A stretch of 64,000 bases of DNA. Source: Perilla frutescens. Its lineage: Eukaryota; Streptophyta; Magnoliopsida; Lamiales; Lamiaceae. Location: NCBI GenBank assembly GCA_026008535.1, contig BRKX01000011.1, positions 16,996,001-17,060,000 of the forward strand, written 5' to 3'. A model generated the notes under the pieces. That model was not told where the DNA came from. It ran no database searches and saw only the letters and a program-made list of their open reading frames with translations. The translations under genes were made by a program, and so were the position numbers. Positions within the stretch are counted from its first letter, which is position 1; every line of letters begins with the position of its first letter. Positions 56,697 to 64,000 of this stretch are shown here, piece by piece.

Positions 56697-58975
56697 ATGA
56701 AAAAACAATATATGTTTCTCATAATTTTGGTGCCTGGGCCGCGCAACCCGAAAGATAAGCTAGATATATTTCTGCAGCCATTGATATCAGAATTGATAGA
56801 CTTGTGGGATGTTGGTGTCTTAACATATGACATCTCATTTGAAGCAAAACTTTCAAATGTGAGCAGCTCTAATTTGGACAATCAGTGATTTTCCAGCTTA
56901 TTCAATGTTGTCTGGGTGGAGTACAGTTGGAAGATTAGCTTGTCCACATTGCATAAACCGATCAGATGCGTTTACCTTAGCACGTAGTGGTAAGCAATCG
57001 TTGTTTGATAACCATCGAAAGTTTTTACCTGCTGATCATTCATTTCGCAAAAATAAAAAAGCATTCATTAAAAACAAGGTGGTCACAATAGAACCTCCGG
57101 AGATGAGATTAGGAGAAGATATTCTCCATGAAATAGAGATGTTAGGTTTTAAAAAAGTAACTGAGATGGATGGAGTTGAAATAAATGGGATGATCTCTAA
57201 AACTTGTGGGTGGAGAAAGAGAAGTATCTTTTGGGATTTACCCTATTGGAGTTCTTTACTTACTTGATATAATTTGGATGTAATACATATTGAAAAGAAT
57301 GTGTTCGATAATGTCTTCCATACTGTAATGAATGTTGAAGGGAAGACAAAAGACACTACTAAATCTAGGGAAGAGTTAAATCTACAGAATTAAAACATGA
57401 TGAAAGGACTGGTAAGTACTTAAAAGCTTGTTACACGCTTGACAAAAATGAGAAGAAGGTGTTGTGTGAATGGGTGAAGGACCTCAAATTTCTTGATGGA
57501 TATGTATCAAATATGGGTAGATGTGTGGATATGAGAAAAATGAAGTTGTTTGGGATGAAAAGTCATGATTGTCATGTATTAATGCAACGTATTTTGCCTA
57601 TTGCCTTTCGTGAACTTCTCTTGCCACTGTTTGGAAGTCAATTACGGAATTGAGTTTGTTCTTTAAGGAATTGACTTCTTCAACCATCAACATTGATGAT
57701 ATGAAAAGACTACATGAAAACATTCATATCATTTTGTGTAAGCTTGAGCGTATCTTCCTTCCAAGTTTCTTTGACTCTATGGAATATTTACCAGTTCACC
57801 TAGCTTATGAAGCGATGATTGTCGGACCTGTTCAATATCGATGGATGTACCCATTTGAAAGGTACATTTTCAAATTTAAAACATTTCATATATATATATC
57901 ATCAATATTATAAGAACATCATTTCTTGCTTTAATTTATTTAATTAGGCACTTACGAAAATTGAAAAATAGTTTAAGAAATAAAGCAAGGGTTGAGAGAT
58001 TGATATGTAATGCTTATTTAGTAGAAGAGGTATCGTCGTTTTGCTCGTATTATTTTGAAGACCATGTTCATACAAGGCATAAAAATGTACCTCGAAATTA
58101 TGATGGTCGTGGTGATAACAGAAGAGATGATCTTCCCGATAATCTTTCAATATTCAAGCATTCCGGAAGGGCTTTTCGAAAAGTGAAAAGGAGATTTTTG
58201 ATGGATAATGAGTATAATGCAGCTCGTGTGTATGTTTTACTCAACTGTAGTGAAGTTGAATCGTATATTGAGTACGTCTTATATTAATTTTGCCTTAATT
58301 TTTACTACTATATTTATAATTACTTTGATATAATTTTATTTTCTCTTTGAAGTGTTTTTGTTGATCAGCTAAAATCAACCCATCAAAATATATCAACTTT
58401 GGAGATTGATAGTAGGCTAGATAAGGAATTCCCAAGTTGGTTCGCTGAATATGTAAGTATTATTATTAAAATTTTAACTGATTGTCATGTCCATGCAATT
58501 GATAACCTAGTTGATTCGTTTATATTAATATAGGCACTCAATCCTACTAATAACATTGTTAACAAGTTCATACTGGATCTCGCGAAAGGACAACTATGAC
58601 AAGCTAACGTGTATCAAGGTTATTATGTGAATGGATTTAAATTTCACACAATTGAGTCTGGATAACATAAAGCCACAATGAAGAGTGGAGTATGCATTAA
58701 AGGCACAAATTACAGCACCTAAGAAAATGATTTTTATGGTCGATTAATCAAGGTTGTGGAGCTTGAGTATCCGGGTTTGCCAATAAAAAAGACAACATTA
58801 TTTAAGTGTGAATGGTTCAACCCATCAGCTCAAGGAACTATGGTGCATTTTGATTATAAATTGGTTGATATAAATCATTGACATAGATATAATCGGTATG
58901 AGCCATTTGTTCTAGCAAAGTAAGCCATTCAAGTGTATTATTGCTCATATCCGTGTTTATCTCGGTCTAAGAGTG
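56697..58975 (+). pseudogene. CACTA TNP2 transposase (Transposase_21), degenerate
   Basis: Recognisable segments in order: ILVPGPRNPKDKLDIFLQPL (56724), YSMLSGWSTVGRLACPHC-type (56899), HRKFLPADHSFR (57013), WRKRSIFWDLPYW (57210), NLDVIHIEKNVFDN (57270), MKSHDCHVLMQRILP (57547), ILCKLERIFLPSFFD (57728) and GPVQYRWMYPFER (57826). After an intron come LKNSLRNKARVE (57958) and the C-terminal domains to about 58970. GT-AG introns remain at 57863-57948 and near 58455-58533. The frame is broken by many stops and at least one frameshift near 56870. The family cuts and pastes CACTA elements. Confidence 0.88.
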
Positions 58976-59373
58976 ATTGATAGGCAGTATGTAAAATCAA
59001 AGCTAGACCTAATATAGAAGTCCTGGACGAGGTAGCGATCATATCCCCATCATTTCAAGAGGATGAATTTAATACTTTTATTCTGATAAACATAGATGAT
59101 GACTCAATACCGATAAACCCTAATGGTGGGGCGATAGACATTAACGATGAAGATGGATCCAGTGATGAAATAGACTCTTCATCAGATGAAGAAGATATTG
59201 AGAATGGTGATTATAACAATGATGATGCAGATGAGTAGTGTTAGTATTTTACTTATTAGTTTGTCATGGATTTTGCATTAATATTTTGTTTGGTATTTTT
59301 TAAGTTAACATATACCATTATCCGGTTTCGTATATTATTAATGTATTACTACTTTTATTTATTTCATTTTCAA

Positions 59374-60991
59374 ATGAGACCTAGAGGACGTGGTGTTAGA
59401 CGTGGGGTTAATAGATCATCGTCTGCTGCATCTGCTTCTATACATGCCTCGACCTCTGCTGCTGGCTCTGCCTCTGCTTCTGCCTCAACATTTGTTGCTT
59501 TCTCAGCCTCTACTGCCTCGGCATCTGCTACTGCCTCAGCCTCTGCTACTGCTGCATCGGCCTCTGCTGCTGCATCAGTTACTGCCTCTGGCCCTCCACT
59601 TACACCTACACTTCTTGATAGCCCTATGTCTCCATTAGAGTCTTCTACACAGTTAGTTCACAATCAAGCTCGAAAACATATAACTATATCAAACGGGTAC
59701 CTAATATTGATAATTATTCGATACTCAATAGATGCAAGCTTTTAACACATATCTGATTGGTAACAATTTTATGTGTTGTATTTTACAGGGTTTTGATGCC
59801 ATCCGGTGTAATATCTCATAAGATTACAGAAATCTTCAAAGGGATGATGCATGTGTCTGGGTATACTTGGAAGTTAGTGCCCGCTGAAACCAAGGCCTCA
59901 TATTATGAAGAGTTCAAGGTATTATCATTTTTTTAACTATTGCTACATTAGAGCTGAAGTAAGAAGGGCTTAAATTTGTTGTTTCTATTTATATTTTCAT
60001 TTCAGTTTGTCTATACATACAACCTAATGGATTGATCTGTATATTAGTTACTCAAATTACTCATGTTATGTTTGTGCTGCTTGTTTGAAACTGATTCCAT
60101 CTATCTTGTTGAACTGATTCATGTAATGGGATTTTGTGTAGTTATTGCCACTGGTTTGTAATTGTGTAGAAATACTTTACTTGGGAACCTGATTTGGAAG
60201 CTATTGTCTATGAGAAACGGTATCATAAAGTTGCAGATAGATATAAAGACATGGTTCACAAGTTCAACGTCACAAGTAATCGTAAAATACCAGATTTCAT
60301 TCCTGCAAATGTATGGCCTGCTTGGATTGAGTATTGGAACACTGATGAGGTCAAACGTAAGTCACACGTGGTAAAGAAAAAAGGCTTAGTGAGCCAGATG
60401 GACTTGGGACTGGGATCTCTAAGTATAGAGGAGGGTCGAGATGTGCTGAGGAACACGTTCTCGGACTGGTTCATACTTTTTAGTTATATTTCAACCTTAT
60501 TTTCTACCAAACTGACTTAGAATTTTTTTGGTTTGATTGCACAAGCTAAAGAAAAAGGAGTCTCTACTGATAAGATTACCAAATAGGATATTTTTTTACG
60601 GTTCTACAACCCTAAAGGACATGAAGTGTTTACTTGTGATAAATCTAACTGTGTTGCAGTAAGTATATAAAATAATATAATCATTTATATTTTATATTTT
60701 ATGCTATACCTAAATTCTAACTAATTTTTTCAGAGGGAGGTCCGTTCAAGGATTGAAGCGATGAGTCAAAGTGAGACTCCGGGTGACAATGTTGAAGGCA
60801 GTGGCATCAACATGACGTCACTTTTTTTGGACGTAGTTGGACTTTCAGAGAAGAAACATGTGTTTGGCCTTGGAAACAGATCACAAATTTACTCTGTTTC
60901 TACTGGAGATTCGCAGAGTACGTCTCAAATTAATAACAATGTGATTAGTGATTTTGAGGATCACTTACGGAGCCTAGAGACTGAATTATGA
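59374..60991 (+). pseudogene. CACTA tnpA-like (Ptta/En/Spm) gene, partly intact
   Basis: Exons 59374-59696, 59789-59918, 60170 onward and about 60735-60991 with consistent GT-AG borders at the first three. The N-terminus has RGRGVRRG followed by an Ala/Ser repeat of about 60 residues (about 59410-59590). It continues into ITEIFKGMMHVSGYTWKLVP, DRYKDMVHKFN and FIPANVWPAWIEYW, the DNA-binding core region of the Ptta/En/Spm family. A stop near 60584 (TAG) and an unclear exon after 60480 suggest it is broken. Same gene type as 18580-20019. Confidence 0.75.
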
Positions 60992-61266
60992 GATTGCCAA
61001 GCCAGATTCCAAACAGAATGAGATGAGGGGCGCGAGGAGGGGCATCAAGAGACTCAACAACGGATGGAAGAGTGGTTGCGACAACAAATGCAATGACAAG
61101 AGCAGCAAATTCGGGCAATGATCGAGTCATACTTAGCAGGACGGATGAGCAATAACTCATTTGATTCACGGTCTCCACAACCTCCATCTTAGTTTTGTGA
61201 TGGTTTCGAATATCTGGTATCTTTATGGAATATTTTAAACTTTGATGATATTTGGTTTGAACATTA

Positions 61267-61269
<3 letters not shown>

Positions 61270-61302
<33 letters not shown>
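61270..61302. repeat. (TA)n microsatellite
   Basis: About 16 TA units downstream of the tnpA-like gene. Confidence 0.95.
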
Positions 61303-61303
<1 letters not shown>

Positions 61304-61439
61304 TTTGTTTGGATATTGAACCATTTATGTTGTTGGAATGTTTGAACTGGAACATACTAATATAGATGATTTTGATATCTATTTTGTTTGAATTGAAATA
61401 TTTAAATATTCATGTATTAAAATAAATAAAAAATAGGGG

Positions 61440-61905
61440 GTTAATTATATATAAACAGAGACAGAATGGAGACTGAAATTTTCATATTCAATACATAATT
61501 ATGCTACTAAAATTGGAGACAGTTTATGTCAGTCTCTAAATTTAGAGACGGAATTGACACCGAAAATTAGAGACGGAATAGAGACGGAATTGACATCGAA
61601 AATTTGAGACGGAATAAAGACGGAATATTCGGTCACTAAAATTAGAGATGGAATAGAAACGGAATATTCGGTCGTCAAATACTGACGACTAAACAAGGCG
61701 ACTGAAGATAGAGAGTGATTATTTTGTCTCTATTCCGTATCTAACATTTAGAGACGGAAAATTTTCGGTCTCTAAATATTTAGCAACCACAATATTAGAG
61801 ACGGAATTGTTCCGTCTCAATTCCGTCGCTAACTGAATTTAGAGACGGAAAAAATGAATTTAGAGACGGATATTTCCGTCGCTAATCCGATATGTTCTTG
61901 TAGTG
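61440..61905. repeat. CACTA 2 subterminal repeats and terminus
   Basis: More than a dozen copies of GAGACGGAAT or its complement, spaced 15-40 bp apart, ending in TTCTTGTAGTG. The motif differs from the GCGACGGA type of CACTA 1, so the two belong to different subfamilies. Confidence 0.85.
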
Positions 61906-62199
61906 TATGATGATTAATGTTGTGTTTAATTTTTTATTTCTAAATTTAAATAATTAGATTAATTAATTAATTTTTCCATGTTGTATCTAAAATATTATTA
62001 TATTACTTAATTATTTTTTTCCATGTTGTATCTAAAGATTAATACGATATGTACTTTATTTATTAATATTTGTTCTTATTTCTTCAAATTACACTTTCTT
62101 TATTTAACGTTAATGTTAAATTATATATGTTATTTTCTAACTTTATTTAATTTTAATTATATTTTTAAACATAAGATTTTGGAACGATTAAAAAATTAC
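61906..62199. other. AT-rich spacer
   Basis: Nothing recognised between the CACTA terminus and the LINE fragment. Confidence 0.5.
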
Positions 62200-62890
62200 A
62201 AAAATGAAACGATTCAGTTTGTACAGATGGTAGTTGGAGGTAGTGGTTTAGTTTGCGATTTTGCTAGTTTGTTGCTTACAGCCTTTGCTACACCTTTCAC
62301 GGCTACTTCTAGTTATGATGCGGAGTTTCAGGCGCTTCTTCACGGCCTTAGACTTGCACTTCAGTTCTCAGACCTCGTCTGGATTGAATTGGATGCTACC
62401 GCAGTCGTTACTACAGATAGTCATGGTTCTGCGTGTGTGCGCCATACTATCAGGGCGATTCGTTTCCTTTATCGAGATAAGCTCATTTGGTTCACTCACC
62501 TTCATCGTGAAGGGAACCGCGCGGCTGATTTCTTTGCTGGGAGAGGAGCACAGTCCATTGTGCTCACATTCTTTGATACTACTACAACTCCCCCATACCT
62601 GCTCTCTTTGGTTCGGATGGATCAGTTGGATTTCCGAACTTCAGATTTCGTTATAGTTTGATTGAGACTAACAGTTAGTTTGTGGAAGCATTCTCATTTT
62701 TTGTGGGTTCTTTGGTACTGGTTACGGTTTGTTTTAGGATATGTTCACTTTGGGACATATCCTGCTCGAAACATTATATGACGTATTTCATCGATCTATT
62801 GACAGGTTGGGCATGGTGCCGAATGCTCCACCCTTAAGGCGTTTTAAAAAAACAAAGAAACAAACAAAAAAAAAACAGCAAAAGACAATT
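62200..62890 (+). mobile_element. LINE 3' fragment with RNase H-like domain
   Basis: From about 62230 to 62658 the sequence encodes an RNase H-like domain (SSYDAEFQALLHGLRLALQF; WIELDATAVVTT; HLHREGNRAADFFA), as found at the C-terminus of plant L1-type LINE polyproteins. A 3' untranslated part ending GCGTTTTAAAAAAACAAAG and an A-rich tail (62843-62885) follow. The rest of the LINE is absent, as expected for a 5'-truncated insertion. The upstream part of this open frame (62023-62200) is AT-rich and not family-like. Confidence 0.75.
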
Positions 62891-63190
62891 AATCAAGTCC
62901 GACAATGGGTTTTCCAACAAGCCTTTCAAGGAGCTCTTAGAACTTTGGATAGCCGTTTGACTAACTAACTGCATTTTCGTATCTACAAATAATTCCAAGT
63001 ATTTGCAGATAGACTGATCTCACCTTTGTCGAATTAAGGAAATAATTCATCGCTAAATATACTATAGATCAAACCTTAATAAATTTTATTTTTATAAAAA
63101 ATATTATTAATAATATACAATATCAATATTCACGCACTATTGACACAGACAAGTCCCTCTATTTTTTATCTGTGCAGTGATTAAGCAGCA
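62891..63190 (+). promoter_or_regulatory. Upstream region of the P450 gene
   Basis: TATAAAAA at 63093-63100 lies about 90 bp before the ATG, a plausible TATA box giving a 5' untranslated region of some 60 bases. No further motif is claimed. The LINE tail ends only 300 bp upstream of the start codon. Confidence 0.5.
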
Positions 63191-64000
63191 ATGGAGTTAT
63201 TCTCTGCCTCTCTCCTGTCCGTTTTCGTGATCCTAGTCTCCCTCTCCCTCCACTTCCTCTTCTTCAAGAACAAGTCCTCTTCCTCCTCCGGCAATCTCCC
63301 GCCGGGAAAAACCGGATGGCCGGTGCTCGGCGAGACTCTAGAGTTCCTCTCGACGGGGTGGAAAGGACACCCGGAGAAGTTCATCTTCGACCGCATCGCC
63401 AAGTACTCCTCCCCCGTGTTCCGCACCCACCTCCTCGGCGAGAAGGCGGCCGTGTTCTGCGGCGCCGACGGCAACAAGTTCCTCTTCTCCAACGAGAACA
63501 AGCTCGTGCAAGTGTGGTGGCCGGCGTTACTCGACAAAGTTTTCCCCTACTCAAACCAAACCTCGTTGATAGAAGAAGCCATCAAAATGAGAAAAATGCT
63601 CCCAAACTTCTTCAAACCAGAAGCCCTGCAGCGATACGTCGGAGCGATGGACCAGATCGCGCAGCGCCACTTCGCCGACGGTTGGGAGAACCAGAAGGAG
63701 GTAGTGGTGGTCCCGTTGACCAAGAACTACACGATCTCGCTGGGCTGCCGGCTGTTCATGAGCGTAGAGGATCCCAGCCACGTCGTCGAATTCTCTAAGC
63801 CGTTCAACATGCTGGGGTCGGTGCTCACCTCGTTGCCGTTGGACATGCCCGGAACGCAGTTCAACAAGGCGATCAAGGCGTCGAACTACATCAGGAAGGA
63901 GCTTCTGTCGATCATCAGGCAGAGGAAAGTGGAATTGAACGAGGGGAAGGCGTCGCCGACGCAGGATATTCTGTCGCGCATGCTACTTACCGGCGATGAG
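63191..64000 (+). CDS. CYP716A-like cytochrome P450, 3' end outside window
   Basis: The ATG at 63191 opens 270 codons without interruption to the window edge. An N-terminal membrane anchor (residues about 4-25), a Ser run and the Pro-rich hinge LPPGKTGWPVLGETLEFL are followed by TGWKGHPEKFIFDR, NKFLFSNENKLV, MRKMLPNFFKPEALQRYVG, CRLFMSVEDPSHV and ASPTQDILSRML. This pattern is typical of the CYP716A subfamily, whose best known members oxidise C-28 of beta-amyrin, alpha-amyrin or lupeol at the endoplasmic reticulum. The I-helix, ExxR and heme-binding Cys regions lie beyond the window, so activity cannot be judged. GC content is much higher than in the surrounding DNA. Confidence 0.92.
   Translation, partial: MELFSASLLSVFVILVSLSLHFLFFKNKSSSSSGNLPPGKTGWPVLGETLEFLSTGWKGHPEKFIFDRIAKYSSPVFRTHLLGEKAAVFCGADGNKFLFSNENKLVQVWWPALLDKVFPYSNQTSLIEEAIKMRKMLPNFFKPEALQRYVGAMDQIAQRHFADGWENQKEVVVVPLTKNYTISLGCRLFMSVEDPSHVVEFSKPFNMLGSVLTSLPLDMPGTQFNKAIKASNYIRKELLSIIRQRKVELNEGKASPTQDILSRMLLTGDE

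Larger units (their letters stand above)
56695..61905 (+). mobile_element. CACTA element 2, 5'-truncated
   Basis: Contains a TNP2 transposase pseudogene, a tnpA-like gene and a subterminal repeat array, and ends CTTGTAGTG at 61905 (reverse complement CACTACAAG, the CACTA terminus). The 5' terminus and the beginning of TNP2 are missing: the element is cut at 56694 by the copia 2 relic. Confidence 0.85.

Noticed and set aside
63316..63798. Overlapping frames on both strands within the P450 exon
   Set aside because: GC-rich coding sequence opens shadow frames. Only the plus-strand frame from 63191 matches a protein family.

Overview
The window is eukaryotic nuclear DNA from a flowering plant. 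It is AT-rich, its genes have GT-AG introns, and it is packed with plant transposon families. The gene content (a sieve-element-occlusion gene, an R1-like NLR relic and a CYP716A-type P450) fits a eudicot, perhaps an asterid. The species cannot be named from sequence alone. Only two host genes look functional: an SEO gene on the minus strand (32058-34592, seven exons) and the 5' part of a CYP716A-like P450 on the plus strand (from 63191, cut by the window end). An NLR resistance gene is present only as broken pieces (49371-49880 and 50517-52532, minus strand). Nearly everything else is mobile DNA or its debris.

Layout. 1-1.8 kb: a hairpin MITE, a tRNA-derived SINE with an 18-bp target duplication, and a dispersed repeat. 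1.85-14.5 kb: two same-orientation Ty3/gypsy elements of one CRM-like family. The first is internally deleted (1854-5979). The second is full length with a 5-bp AGTTG duplication (6593-14522). 14.6-16.8 kb: the left arm of a large inverted duplication, into which a Stowaway MITE and a Harbinger-like element were later inserted. 16.9-20.0 kb: a CACTA element terminus and a broken tnpA-like gene. That gene is interrupted at 20020 by a long gypsy LTR, and the LTR is itself interrupted by a complete Mutator-like element (20066-24615, 183-bp inverted ends, perfect 9-bp duplication, four-exon transposase). 27.0-29.3 kb: primer-binding site and decayed interior of that gypsy element. 32-34.6 kb: the SEO gene. 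35.3-38.6 kb: hairpin MITEs and the right arm of the inverted duplication.

38.9-43.1 kb: a small TG..CA repeat and a minus-strand Athila/Tat-type gag remnant with its primer-binding site and probable LTR. 43.2-48.2 kb: a minus-strand copia element whose LTR is flanked by both a polypurine tract and a primer-binding site. 49.4-52.5 kb: NLR fragments. 52.5-56.7 kb: a second minus-strand copia, inserted exactly in front of the NLR P-loop codons and abruptly joined at its other end to a CACTA transposase. 56.7-61.9 kb: that CACTA element (TNP2 and tnpA-like pseudogenes, subterminal repeats, CACTA terminus). 62.2-62.9 kb: a LINE 3' fragment. 63.2-64.0 kb: the P450.

How it fits together. The two intact host genes are functionally unrelated (phloem P-protein; triterpenoid oxidation). 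The main story is the layered history of insertions. It can be read from target duplications, from nested positions, and from three cases where a paralogous copy in the same window preserves the uninterrupted target. I did not find a convincing novel multi-gene system. The most unusual signals are the inverted duplication around the SEO gene, the NLR broken at one codon in two places, and relics that carry many stops, often at conserved Trp codons, but few or no frameshifts.
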